Notes under the pieces: model-generated
What the model saw: the letters and a program-made list of their open reading frames with translations, nothing else
Told to the model about the DNA's origin: nothing
The model's database searches: none
Assembly: GCF_002925845.1 (NCBI RefSeq)
Contig: NZ_PDNI01000041.1
Span: 1 to 32,658, forward strand
Length of the DNA stretch: 32,658 nt
Source: Roseovarius nitratireducens
Lineage (GTDB): Bacteria > Pseudomonadota > Alphaproteobacteria > Rhodobacterales > Rhodobacteraceae
Direction of reading: 5' to 3'
Shown: piece after piece, positions 6,868-15,120 of the stretch
How positions within the stretch are numbered: the stretch's first letter is position 1
Layout: each line of letters begins with the position of its first letter
Position numbers and translations under genes: made by a program

Positions 6868-8465
6868 CCAGCATCGACAGGCTTCAGCAATGCATGGGTC
6901 AACGCGGCGGCGCGGAGCACCCTGACCAGCAGTTTCTCGAGTTCCAGCTGATTTTCGATTTGAATGGCGTGGTGGACAGAGCCGCGGACACGTGTCGCAA
7001 GAATGAGGTCCGCCGCTTTTTCATGTTCTACGCCGTTGGCCCTTAGTGCATCTATATCCTCGAGCAGGTCCTCAAGCGGCAGGCCGCGCTCAAGCAGGGT
7101 TTTCTGCTTCTTCAATATCCGCCCTACTTCGGTCCCATCCCATAGTTCACGGAACATTTTCGAAAGTTGGGTACCCTGTCCACCCAGGGCACGAACCACT
7201 TGTTCCACCGCAACCGACATTCCCTGAAGATCACTTTGCATGCCGGCGATCCGGGCGGGGCCGTATTCGAAAGCGTGCTTTTCGAACGATTGTAACCGAT
7301 GGAAAACCGCGTCCTGAAAGTTCTCCCGAAGAAACCCTCCAAATTCGTTCACCTGATCTTCGGGCAGGTCCGGGGCGCGCAGCGTGCGAACTAGGCGTTC
7401 GATCTGTTCCGCATCCCAATCGGGCCAAATGACTTCGAGCGTGCGATGCATGCCGGAGCCTTGAAATCCGATGGCTTCGTTGATCACCTCGAAACTCATT
7501 TCGAAATGGACTTGGAGCAATCGAATCCCTTCCGCGAGAAAGATCTTATAGGCATCGGCGATGAGGGGGCGGCCTTCCCGATGCCATTCGTGCCATTGCC
7601 TCGCCAGAAACTTGCAGCAGTTTATCAGCTCATCCGAGCCCACGTTGAACCGCTCGCAGGCTTCTCTTGCGACGGTCCGGCGTATCTCGTCTCTCGCCGC
7701 GATCTGTTCGTCATTGAGGACAATGCGCCCGCCACCCAACCCTTGAAGCAAGCGAAATGTCCGGTCCCGCTCATCCTCCTGCGACCACTCGATCGCGTCG
7801 AGAGTCGCCTCATGCGTTTTGAAGTCACGGAGTGCCCGGATCGGAGAAAGTGCTTCCGAAGCCCGCCCACCGGGCCAGAGACCGTTTTGGATGTCGTCCC
7901 TGACACGCTCAGCTACGTCATCGCTCGCCATGTTCACCCGGATGTGGATACCCATTTCGGCGAGCTCGGTCGCCACCAGCAATTGCCAGCTCGAGTAGAA
8001 GTCCTGGACGTTGTCGCCGTCATAAAGATCGGGCCTCTTATCGCTCGATACGCGAACACGTCGATCACGATGAGGGATGAACGATTGTTGGGCCGGTTCT
8101 TGCAGGAATTCTCGCCATTCCGGTTTGGGGGTATCGAAAGGGTGACATTTCGCGTTGCTGCTCTTGAAGCCGGTATCCTGAAGAGCAGTCCAAAGGTCGG
8201 CTGCGGCGTCCAATCTTGGACCATCGGGTTCAACGGGATCGTGGAGAGTTTTCGCCCATTCGTGGGTCTCCAACCAGATGCGCCGCGCGATAGGATCGGG
8301 CCAAGAGAGACGGATGCGCGGACGTAAGAGCCCCAGTTCTTCCAGGCCCTCCAGCAGCGCGGGTCCGGCGTATTCTCCTCGAAAGGCCTTCAATTGTGCG
8401 AGGTCAGACAGGAAGTCGCGTGCGCGCCGGTATCTTCCAACGGTGATTCGTACCTTGTAGTCCAT
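6864..8465 (-). CDS. Unknown 533-residue protein, partner of Fic gene
   Basis: I do not recognise this family. It is soluble-looking, charged and mostly alpha-helical, with no signal peptide, membrane segment, Walker motif or obvious nuclease motif. A W-rich middle segment (CCKFLARQWHEWHREGRPL, about 285-303) and heptad-like leucines near the C-terminus (about 440-525, LEDLLEDIDALRANG; NQLELEKLLVRVLRAAAL) may mediate protein contacts. The gene follows the Fic gene on the same strand after 54 bp, suggesting a two-gene operon in which it is a target, antidote or structural partner of the AMP-transferase; that is inference. It converges on scpB with a 4-bp overlap. Confidence 0.7.
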   Translation of the reverse strand: MDYKVRITVGRYRRARDFLSDLAQLKAFRGEYAGPALLEGLEELGLLRPRIRLSWPDPIARRIWLETHEWAKTLHDPVEPDGPRLDAAADLWTALQDTGFKSSNAKCHPFDTPKPEWREFLQEPAQQSFIPHRDRRVRVSSDKRPDLYDGDNVQDFYSSWQLLVATELAEMGIHIRVNMASDDVAERVRDDIQNGLWPGGRASEALSPIRALRDFKTHEATLDAIEWSQEDERDRTFRLLQGLGGGRIVLNDEQIAARDEIRRTVAREACERFNVGSDELINCCKFLARQWHEWHREGRPLIADAYKIFLAEGIRLLQVHFEMSFEVINEAIGFQGSGMHRTLEVIWPDWDAEQIERLVRTLRAPDLPEDQVNEFGGFLRENFQDAVFHRLQSFEKHAFEYGPARIAGMQSDLQGMSVAVEQVVRALGGQGTQLSKMFRELWDGTEVGRILKKQKTLLERGLPLEDLLEDIDALRANGVEHEKAADLILATRVRGSVHHAIQIENQLELEKLLVRVLRAAALTHALLKPVDAG

Positions 8466-8519
8466 TGGTTTTTCACCAGGCCTCTCGCGAAGCGGTCAAG
8501 GCAAACATTTTGACCAGCA

Positions 8520-9722
8520 TCATTCTGGCAAATCTCCATCGGCGAAAAGGTTGGGGAACAGCCGTTCGCGGTAGTCCAAGGGAAACGCCACTCTTACGGG
8601 GGTCTTCGGAGAAGCGGAGGTCAGATACCCGGCAGAGGCCAATTTGCTAAGCGTGTTGCGTGCGGTGCGTTCGGAGGTCTTGAGGACAATCTGCGCGTCG
8701 CCACGCTCAAGCGCACCATGCCGAAGCACGGCCGAGATCAGATCGGGCGCGCGCTTGTCATCGATGGTATCCTCTACGAGGCGCCCGTAGCGCTTTTCCA
8801 GCCCAGCGAGGTCAAACAGCTTTGCGGAAAACGTGATTTGATCGAGCGAGACCTTCAGGAACCATTCGCAAAAGGTCTTCAACGCGGCTTCGGACAGGTT
8901 GCCGCGCCCGTCGCGGTCTCCGCGTCGGGGGCTGTCCGCGAGATCCATCATGCGCTTGTATTCACCGCGCTCCGCCAACCCGCGCGCAAGCCCGCGAGAA
9001 ACCGACCATAGGCCTAGGCCTCCAATCCCGGCCGTCAGGGCCATGGCATGCGACATCAAGCGGCTGACGCGCCCGTTACCGTCCGGGAACGGATGGATGT
9101 AATTCAGCCGGTGATGCGCCGACGCGATCGCGATGATCCGCCCGCTCGATGACCGCGCGGCGATCTGAAACCGCTTGTCGAAATGATCCATGAAGGCGGC
9201 GACGCGCGACGAAGAAGGGGGGAGGTGGCGCCCAACTGCCACTTCCTTGTCGCCCTCTTGGCGCATGTGCCCTGGAATGATCGGTTCCCTTGTTCTATCG
9301 GGATGCTCGATCACCCGAAATTCGTCAGGCATTTCGTCGTAGAAAGCCTTGTGCACCCATGTGAGAAATTCAACGGACGTGGGCCGAGGCAGGGTGCCAG
9401 CCCGATGCATCTCGTCGATTGCTCGCTGAACAATGACATGCGCGCGCGCTTCCAAGGCAAGCGGGCGGGTCTCCTCTTCGAGTTCGGCACCAGCGAGCGC
9501 GCGCTCAATGTCTCGCGGGCGTGTGTTGTGGCCTTCGATCAAGTTCGAGTAGTAGCAGTTCATCACGCGGACGAGGTCCGCAAGTTCCGCCGCGCTGTCC
9601 GGGTGCAACCCTTGTCCCAGCTGCGCCGCTTCTCTCTGGATGTCGACCGAAAGGTCAGCCAGTTCGGCGGGGATGTGCTCCTCGAAGAAACACGGTTCGA
9701 TTCTGCCGGGTGTTTCCAACAT
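8520..9722 (-). CDS. Fic-domain AMP-transferase
   Basis: 400 residues from ATG 9722; the frame stays open further upstream but those codons look non-coding and cover an operator-like dyad. The Fic motif HPFPDGNGRVSR (210-221) is complete, with the catalytic histidine and the phosphate-binding DGNGR. An N-terminal inhibitory helix motif SNLIEG (59-64) fits the (S/T)xxxE(G/N) rule of self-inhibited Fic proteins. A winged-helix domain ends the protein (about 330-385, TSERTARNTLSKLASAGYLT). It should transfer AMP from ATP onto a protein hydroxyl; targets are unknown. It heads an apparent two-gene unit with the 533-residue protein. An ImmA/IrrE-like remnant lies upstream. Confidence 0.9.
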   Translation of the reverse strand: MLETPGRIEPCFFEEHIPAELADLSVDIQREAAQLGQGLHPDSAAELADLVRVMNCYYSNLIEGHNTRPRDIERALAGAELEEETRPLALEARAHVIVQRAIDEMHRAGTLPRPTSVEFLTWVHKAFYDEMPDEFRVIEHPDRTREPIIPGHMRQEGDKEVAVGRHLPPSSSRVAAFMDHFDKRFQIAARSSSGRIIAIASAHHRLNYIHPFPDGNGRVSRLMSHAMALTAGIGGLGLWSVSRGLARGLAERGEYKRMMDLADSPRRGDRDGRGNLSEAALKTFCEWFLKVSLDQITFSAKLFDLAGLEKRYGRLVEDTIDDKRAPDLISAVLRHGALERGDAQIVLKTSERTARNTLSKLASAGYLTSASPKTPVRVAFPLDYRERLFPNLFADGDLPE

Positions 9723-9749
9723 TTTTGCCGATCTTTTCCGCCTGAAATT

Positions 9750-9764
9750 CCTATGTAATATAGG
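9750..9764. promoter_or_regulatory. Operator-like dyad upstream of fic
   Basis: CCTATGTAATATAGG consists of perfect 5-bp arms around GTAAT. It lies 28 bp before the chosen fic ATG and its minus strand includes a TATATT that could be a -10 box. A repressor once encoded next to the lost ImmA peptidase could have bound here. Confidence 0.35.
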
Positions 9765-9872
9765 TCGGATCATAAAGAAAGTGAAAGAATTTGCCGATAT
9801 GGATTGCCGATCATGAGTGCCGGTGTATGGACTGGGCGGCACGACAAAATGATGCGAGAGCAAGCAGCCGTG

Positions 9873-10148
9873 CTAGGCGCGGCGGCGTGAAAGCTGGTAA
9901 TCCACACCCGTCATCCGAAACCGCCACTTCAGCATCTCCGGACTAACGAGATGTTCCTCGCAAGCGTCGCGATCTGAGAGGCACCGGCGACGAATAGACA
10001 GAAGGGCGGGCCGGGGCAGCAGCAAGGCTCCGGCCAACCAGTCGGCTTCGTCTTCTTGGTCTTGATCGAAGTTACCCGGAACAAGCGAGCTGAGAACGGC
10101 GGTGCAAAAGTCGGCCACGGTAGCGGCGGGATGAGCCTGCTGCGGGCG
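9873..10148 (-). pseudogene. ImmA/IrrE-family metallopeptidase, C-terminal fragment
   Basis: The last 90 or so codons (ending SRRRA) read like the C-terminus of ImmA/IrrE peptidases: QEDEADWLAGALLLPR carries the third-ligand glutamate region, and VSPEMLKWRFRMTGVDY is the usual tail. The HExxH zinc motif that should come just before is gone, because the frame runs into an IS21 end at about 10149. Upstream codons belong to the antisense of istA and are meaningless. ImmA proteases cleave XRE-type repressors, so this was probably a regulator of the neighbouring module. Confidence 0.75.
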
Positions 10149-11434
10149 GCGTAAAAGTCGTCCACTTTTACCCTTTCTGGCGACAGGGAGGGCGGGAGGA
10201 TTTTCATCGTGGATTTGTATCGGAAGGTTCGGCTGGCCTGTGCTGAGGGGATGAGCCAGCGAGAAGCGGCGCGGCATTTCAACATCTCGCGCGACAGCGT
10301 TGCCAAGATGATGGCGTTCTCGGTCCCGCCCGGATATCGGCGGACGGCACCGGTCAAGCGGCCGAAGCTGGATGCCTTCACCGGGATCATCGACGGGTGG
10401 CTGGAGGGTGATCGCGAGGTCCATCGCAAGCAGCGGCACACGGCGAAGCGGGTGTTCGAGCGGCTGCGTGATGAGCACGGCTTCACCGGCGGCTACACGA
10501 TCGTGAAGGATTACATGCGGCAGAGCGAACGGCGCGGTCGCGAGATATTCGTGCCGCTGGCGCATCCGCCCGGTCATGCCCAGGCCGACTTCGGCGAGGC
10601 GGTGGTCGTCATCGGCGGCGTCGAGCAGAAGGCGCATTTCTTCGTCATGGACCTGCCGCACAGCGATGCCTGCTTTGTCCGTGCTTATCCTGCGGCGACA
10701 GCGGAAGCCTGGGTTGATGGCCACGTCCACGCCTTCGCGTTCTTCGGCAAGGCGCCGGTGTCGGTCCTCTACAACAACGACCGCTGTCTGGTTGCGAAGA
10801 TTCTTCCTGATGGAACGCGTCAGCGGGCCACGCTCTTCAGCGGGTTCTTGTCGCATTACCTGTTCCGTGATCGCTACGGGCGGCCCGGCAAGGGCAATGA
10901 CAAAGGCAACGCGGAGGGGTTGGTCGGTTACTCCCGCCGCAACTTCATGGTGCCGATCCCGCGGTTTGCGACCTGGGACGCGTTCAACACCTACCTGGAG
11001 GAGCAGTGCCACAGGCGTCAGGCGGATGTCCTGCGGGGCCAGTCCGAGACGATCGGCGAACGGCTCACGCGGGATCTGGCCGCGATGGCCGACCTGCCGG
11101 CCGCGCCGTTCGATGCCTGCGATCAGACAACCGGACGGGTCAGCTCCCAGGCCTTGGTGCGCTACAAGACCAACGATTACTCGGTGCCAGTGGCCTATGG
11201 TCATCGCGACGTCTGGGTCCGGGGCTATGTCGATGCGGTCGTGATAGGCTGCGGTGGCGAGATTATCGCCCGTCATCCGCGCTGCTACGACCGAGAGGAC
11301 ATGGTCTTCGATCCGGTGCATTACCTTCCGCTCATCGAGCGCAAGATCAATGCCCTGGATCAGGCGGCGCCCCTGTCTGAATGGGACCTGCCGCCGGAGT
11401 TCGCGACCCTGCGCCGCCTGATGGAAGCGCGAAT
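10149..11434 (+). mobile_element. IS21-family element, right-truncated
   Basis: The left end shows an 8-bp inverted repeat, GTAAAAGT-cgtcc-ACTTTTAC (10151-10171), followed by istA. Homology stops inside istA at about 11434, and istB and the right end are absent. The exact left boundary is inferred from where ImmA homology ends. Confidence 0.75.
10209..11434 (+). pseudogene. istA: IstA transposase of IS21, C-terminally truncated
   Basis: GTG start at 10209. An N-terminal helix-turn-helix (about 12-35, GMSQREAARHFNISRDSVAK) is followed by a DDE core: D in AQADFGEA, D in LYNNDRC and E in GNAEGLVGYSRRNF. After LRRLMEARM (residue about 409) the family similarity ends, although the frame stays open to 11780 through foreign sequence. 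About 100 C-terminal residues and the helper ATPase istB are missing, so the element should be immobile alone. Confidence 0.85.
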
Positions 11435-11573
11435 GATCAGAAGTCCGAGGCCCTTGCACAATGGGCGGCAACCACAGAAGTGGCTAGGCCAACGGTTCTG
11501 TCGAAGCGACAACCGCACTTCCCTTTACATTGCCATCGAGGCAACCCTGTTCCTTGGCAAAGAGCGGGCGACG
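11435..11573. other. Short unassigned segment between IS21 remnant and DUF2147
   Basis: The istA frame runs on through this stretch but no family was recognised in any frame. It is probably flanking DNA joined when the IS21 right half was lost. Confidence 0.4.
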
Positions 11574-12053
11574 TCACCGAACGCGGGTCCAAATCAGCGT
11601 TTCGCCCAATGCCGGAAGGAGAACATAGGCCCGCACGCGCAATGTGCCGTTGTCTTGGATCGACATCTGTGCCGCATATTCCCTGCCGTCGTCCGGGTTG
11701 TAGATCCGACCGCCCGTCCACTTGTTCTCTCCGCTACGGTGAAGGCCCCTGAGAACAGTGAGACCGAGGAGGGGCCGTGAGCGCAGGCTCTCTTTCTTGT
11801 TCTTGAAATCGACCAATGGCACGCCCTGTGCGTCATTTGGCCATCTGAACCAAACAATCCTTCCGCACAAATTGCGGCCGCAGGAAAAAATCTGGACCTG
11901 GATACGCTTGTTTTGATGCAGCCAGACGCCGACCGGCGTTCTGCTGTCGGCTCCGGCGGAAGTCGTCGCCAGCAACCAGAAGAGAAGAGCACACAACCAA
12001 CCCGGCGCATAACCCCAGGTTCTTTGCCTTCTCGGAGCGGGCGCTCTAACCAT
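11574..12053 (-). CDS. DUF2147 exported protein
   Basis: 159 residues from ATG 12053, which has a good Shine-Dalgarno (AGAGGG) 7 bp upstream; a longer frame begins at 12101 but lacks one. A signal peptide covers about 1-33, with hydrophobic core LCALLFWLLATTSAG and a likely Ala-Asp cleavage. The mature part is a DUF2147 domain: PVGVWLHQNKRIQVQIF, LCGRIVWFRWPNDAQG, RPLLGLTVLRGL, WTGGRIYNPDDGREYAA and the terminal LIWTRVR. DUF2147 proteins are periplasmic or outer-membrane beta-rich proteins of unsettled function. It sits alone between IS21 and IS3 debris, yet looks intact. Confidence 0.85.
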   Translation of the reverse strand: MVRAPAPRRQRTWGYAPGWLCALLFWLLATTSAGADSRTPVGVWLHQNKRIQVQIFSCGRNLCGRIVWFRWPNDAQGVPLVDFKNKKESLRSRPLLGLTVLRGLHRSGENKWTGGRIYNPDDGREYAAQMSIQDNGTLRVRAYVLLPALGETLIWTRVR

Positions 12054-12229
12054 TTTGGCCCTCTCGTACCAGTGCGTCCACACTACCACGAATCTAACCA
12101 CGAAGCACGGAGCGAGAGCGTTCGGTTCCCGTTTCCGGCATGCGTGATCCTGCCCGCCGTGAAGCGGGAGAAATGGACCTGCTTTTTCGACCAGAATGCA
12201 GCCCGGCTAAGGTGGATCAGGGTTTCCTA

Positions 12230-12322
12230 TCAGGCTGCCATTCTCATGGGCTCGGTTTTGCTGGCATGGACTTCGTCAGGGGTCAAGATGCCGTGGGTCG
12301 AGTGGGGCCGCTCGGCATTGTA
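12230..12322 (-). pseudogene. IS3-family transposase (OrfB), last 30 codons
   Basis: On the minus strand the bases encode YNAERPHSTHGILTPDEVHA and then SKTEPMRMAA before a TGA at 12230-12232. The YNxxRPHSxxGxxTPDE ending is diagnostic of IS3-family OrfB. A TAG at 12323-12325 and loss of homology mark the truncated side. Bases down to about 12170 (TGGTCGAAAAAGCAGGTCC on the minus strand) may be the IS right end. Confidence 0.8.
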
Positions 12323-12381
12323 CTACTGAACCCCAGAACACCGACGTTATCGATCGGCGTGTCAATGAGCTTTCAGAACTG

Positions 12382-13067
12382 GCTCTGTCTCAGTTTTGGT
12401 GCAGCTTGGATGTCTCCCGGTCAGGACGCGTCAATGAGCCGTGTTCTGAGTAAATCGATGTTCGCGCGCCCATACATCTGGCGTTTGAGAGTTTTGAGGT
12501 GGTTGATCTGTCCCTCGGCTTGTCCGTTCGACCACGGTTCCCGCAGGGCTGCGGCGACCGTGCCTTGATCCCGCCGGAGCCCACGGGCGAATGCACCGAT
12601 CGGGCTGTCATGCGCTTCGCCCAGCCATCCTTCCAGCAGATCTCCACGAGCATTCCGGACCATATCCGTGAAGCGGTCAGTTAGTCTTCGAGCCTTGGCG
12701 AGTGCGGGCAACGCCGTCTCGATCCTTGCCACCCGGATAGCGTCAGCTTTGCTCAAGTGATCCCGACCTATGGTCAGGAGGAGCGATATCTTTCGCGCGG
12801 GAGGCGACTTTTCAGTCCCCGATGGCACGGCCTGCTTGGCACGGCGCTTGCGTGTGGCCCATTCCCCGACAACCCGAAGGCTGCCCTGGAAACCAGCGGC
12901 CTGTAGCCGACGCCAAAGTTCGGCGCCATTCCGGCAGCCGCCTGCCCATTCCTTTTCCAGCTGCGGCAGCCAGGGGGCCAGACTGCTCTCGCGGATGCGG
13001 AAAACGTCCTCACGTTCGCTGCGGACGATTTGGCGGACCAGACCGCGTGTCGCGTAGCCCTTAATTG
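12382..13067 (-). mobile_element. ISL3-family element A, 3' half
   Basis: The C-terminal half of an ISL3 transposase on the minus strand, with a likely terminal repeat at its 3' side (12382-12406, GGCTCTGTCTCAGTTTTGGT). This matches the proposed end of element B at 13068 in 17 of 25 positions. The 5' half is missing at the junction near 13067. Confidence 0.7.
12421..13067 (-). pseudogene. ISL3 transposase, C-terminal half
   Basis: Recognisable from KGYATRGLVRQIVRSERED (end of the helix-turn-helix) through WAGGCRNGAELWRRLQAAGF and VVGEWATRKRRA to EPWSNGQAEGQINHLKTLKR and YGRANIDLLRTRLI, the classic ISL3 C-terminus with the catalytic glutamate region. The open frame continues upstream to 13221, but there it runs antisense through element B and is not ISL3-like. 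The N-terminal zinc finger and first catalytic aspartates are missing, so it is non-functional. Confidence 0.85.
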
Positions 13068-13091
13068 GGTTCTGCCTCAATCTGTGTGGCG

Positions 13092-13130
13092 CAACTATCC
13101 TGAAACTGGAAAATTCAGGAGGGATAGTTG
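13092..13130 (+). promoter_or_regulatory. Hairpin enclosing the ISL3 ribosome-binding site
   Basis: CAACTATCC (13092-13100) pairs perfectly with GGATAGTTG (13122-13130), and TGAA (13101-13104) with TTCA (13114-13117). The Shine-Dalgarno AGGAGGG sits in the inner 3' side and the GTG start at 13130 at the base. Such structures in IS elements limit translation of transposase from transcripts entering from outside. Confidence 0.5.
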
Positions 13131-13955
13131 TGAATTCGAAGAAGCACTGGTCGCCCGGGAGCGATGTTTCGGTCCAAAGCGCTGAGCGACGTGTTACCAG
13201 CGGTTGGATTGTATCCGGCATTTTGGCTCCTCAAGGCATCTGCCCAGACTGTGGTTTGCGTTCGCGACGACGTCACGGATGGCGGCATCGGCGGCTGCAG
13301 GATTTTCCCGCACATGGAGACGGGGTCACAGTGGTACTCCACGTGTGCCGCTGGCGATGTTTGGATTCCGCTTGCCCGCGCCGGACGTTTTCAGACCACA
13401 TCCCTTCGATTGCGCGTCCGTTTGCACGTTGCACCTCGCGTGTCGGGGAGATTGTCAGTCACCTTGGGCATGCGACAGGTGGGTGGCCTGCCGAGCGGCT
13501 CTTGCACCGTTTGCGCATCAGAGCCAGCGATGACACGGTGCTTCGGCAACTGAAGCACCGTGCGCAAGACAGCGTCCAGCCACCAAGGGTCATCGGCATT
13601 GATGATTGGAGCTGGCGAGAATCGCAGACTTACGGAACCATCATCGTTGATCTCGAACGGCGAACCGTTATCGATATCTTGGAGGGTCGCACCGTGGAGA
13701 ATTGCACGAATTGGCTACGCTGCCATCCCGAGATCGAGGTGGTCAGCAGGGACCGTTGCGGCCTTTATGCAAAGGCTGCCCACCAAGGCGCGCCGCAGGC
13801 CTTGCAAGTCGCTGACAGGTTCCATCTTGTGCAGAACCTGCGGCAGGCCATCGAAGAACAGATGAACATGCATGGTCGCGCAACGGACCGGGTTCAAGCG
13901 CCGGAGCGTAGCAAAATGGCTAGAATATGAGGTGCCACCTGACCGGCGCAGGGCG
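13130..13955 (+). pseudogene. ISL3 transposase, N-terminal half, frameshifted
   Basis: GTG start with Shine-Dalgarno AGGAGGG. A zinc-ribbon at about 39-84 (CPDCGLRSRRRHGW ... CRWRCLDSACPRR) is followed by the first half of the DDE domain: PRVIGIDDWSWRESQTYGTI with the first aspartates, EVVSRDRCGLY, and QVADRFHLVQNLRQAIEEQ. At about 13870-13890 the ISL3-like sequence continues in another frame (RTGFKRRSVAKWLEYEVPPD), so there is a frameshift, and homology stops near 13955. The C-terminal half is absent. Confidence 0.85.
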
Positions 13956-13959
13956 ACAC

Positions 13960-14205
13960 CTCGACGATATAGAGGCATGGTCCACGCGGGCGGAATCCGA
14001 GATGCTCCCGCTTTCAGGGAAGACGCCGCCCGCCCTGCGTGCGGTATTCGGCGAGTGGCCCGTAGTCTCTGCCCCAATGGCCGAGGCCCTAACCGGTGCC
14101 AGCCGAGCGACCGTCCAGCGTAACCTCGCCTGGATGGAAGCACGAGGTCTGGTTCGCGAGGTGACCGGGCAGGAGCGTTATCGGATGTGGAGCGCGCAAG
14201 GTTAA
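13960..14205 (+). pseudogene. C-terminal HTH fragment, RHE_PE00001/DUF1612-like
   Basis: About 80 residues on the plus strand ending YRMWSAQG. The sequence from LDDIEAWSTRAESEMLPL through PMAEALTGASRATVQRNLAW to LVREVTGQERYRMW resembles the helix-turn-helix C-terminus of RHE_PE00001-type proteins, which on rhizobial plasmids lie near DUF1403 and scpB. The upstream part was replaced by the broken ISL3 element; a TAG sits two codons before the first ATG (13927). It could still be translated from that ATG, but no good ribosome-binding site is seen. Confidence 0.55.
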
Positions 14206-14282
14206 GCACCAAGCAGACAGCGATGGCGTGTATCTTCTGTGACTGATTTTTAGTCTTGGAGGCACGGAAAGTTCAACTGGGC

Positions 14283-14299
14283 CCGGGCCACAGGCCCGG
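14283..14299 (-). terminator. Hairpin downstream of histidine kinase
   Basis: CGGGCC-aca-GGCCCG forms a perfect 7-bp stem including the outer C-G pair, just past the kinase stop. No T-run follows on the minus strand, so termination efficiency is doubtful. Confidence 0.35.
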
Positions 14300-14308
14300 C
14301 AGACACCA

Positions 14309-15118
14309 TCACTCCGCCACAACCGCCCTTGGCGCTTCGACCATCGCCGCCGCGTTGCTTTCGGCCGCGGGGGGTGTATCTGGGATGGTAACGCGGAAGC
14401 ATGCGCCTTCAGCGAGGCCGTGAACGAGACTGATGTCACCGCCATGAGCGCGGACAAGATCGGCCGTGATCGCAAGCCCGAGACCGGATCCGTTGGGCCG
14501 GGTCGTCCCCTGGGAAGACCGGAATAGATGCTTCAGCGCAGCCTCCGGCACGCCAAGGCCGGTGTCGCGCACGTCGATGGTGCAGCCGGACCCACTGCGC
14601 CGGGCATCGACACGGATCTCCTTGTATCGAAAGCCCGGCCCCTCCAGCGCCAGAATGGCGTTGCCGCAGAGGTTGAGCAGGACGCGGAAGAGATCATCCG
14701 GGTCGGCGTCGATCTCGACGTTGGCCAAAACATTGTTTTTCCAACAAATATCGCCATGGCCGAGATCAAGCGCGTTCGCGACCTCGTTGACCAACGGTGC
14801 CAGCGAGAGCCGCTGCCGTTGCGGAAGGGGCTTGGACGCCTTGGCATCATTCCGTGATGTCGTGCAGAGCGCGATGGCCCGCTCCAGCGACGCCGTCAGC
14901 TTTGGTGCCAATCGCTGCACCGTGGGGTCATCGACCTGCGCCAGCCGGTCCGACAGAAGCTGCGCACATGTCAGCATGTTGCGCAAATCGTGGTTGATCT
15001 TGCGCGTGGCAAGGCCGGGTCCTGTCTCGTCCACTTGTCCGTCATTGCGGGTGCCGGAATCGCGCATCGTTACGCCGTTCATCGGGTTGTCCGGTGCTTT
15101 GAGTTGGTCGATACTCAT
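14309..15118 (-). CDS. Sensor histidine kinase lacking a sensor domain
   Basis: 269 residues from ATG 15118; a TTG six bases earlier is less likely. The dimerisation/phosphoacceptor box is KINHDLRNMLTCAQLLSDRL (about 40-59), with the histidine in NHDLRN. The ATPase domain has an N-box (LLNLCGNAILAL), a G1 box (DTGLGVPE) and a G2 box (GSGLGLAI). No membrane helix, PAS or HAMP domain precedes the histidine; relatives usually have a longer N-terminal region, so the gene may be 5'-truncated by the rearrangements around it, and the first 38 residues look unrelated to kinases. No response regulator is adjacent. Its ATG follows 3 bp after the entericidin-like remnant. Confidence 0.8.
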   Translation of the reverse strand: MSIDQLKAPDNPMNGVTMRDSGTRNDGQVDETGPGLATRKINHDLRNMLTCAQLLSDRLAQVDDPTVQRLAPKLTASLERAIALCTTSRNDAKASKPLPQRQRLSLAPLVNEVANALDLGHGDICWKNNVLANVEIDADPDDLFRVLLNLCGNAILALEGPGFRYKEIRVDARRSGSGCTIDVRDTGLGVPEAALKHLFRSSQGTTRPNGSGLGLAITADLVRAHGGDISLVHGLAEGACFRVTIPDTPPAAESNAAAMVEAPRAVVAE

Positions 15119-15120
15119 TC

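Larger units (their letters stand above)
13068..13955 (+). mobile_element. ISL3-family element B, 5' half
   Basis: A putative left terminal repeat (13068-13092, GGTTCTGCCTCAATCTGTGT) is followed by the N-terminal half of an ISL3 transposase on the plus strand. It abuts element A exactly where A loses homology, suggesting B inserted into A before the right part of B and the left part of A were deleted. Confidence 0.65.

Noticed and set aside
9723-9863. Longer Fic protein starting at 9863
   Set aside because: The extra 47 residues are not Fic-like and cover an operator-like dyad; ATG 9722 fits family N-termini.
10149-11471. Long minus-strand open frame continuous with the ImmA remnant
   Set aside because: It lies exactly antisense to istA, whose DDE motifs are clear; only the part below 10149 is protein-like.
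13068-13221. N-terminal extension of the minus-strand ISL3 half
   Set aside because: These codons overlap the end and start of ISL3 element B and show no ISL3 similarity on that strand.
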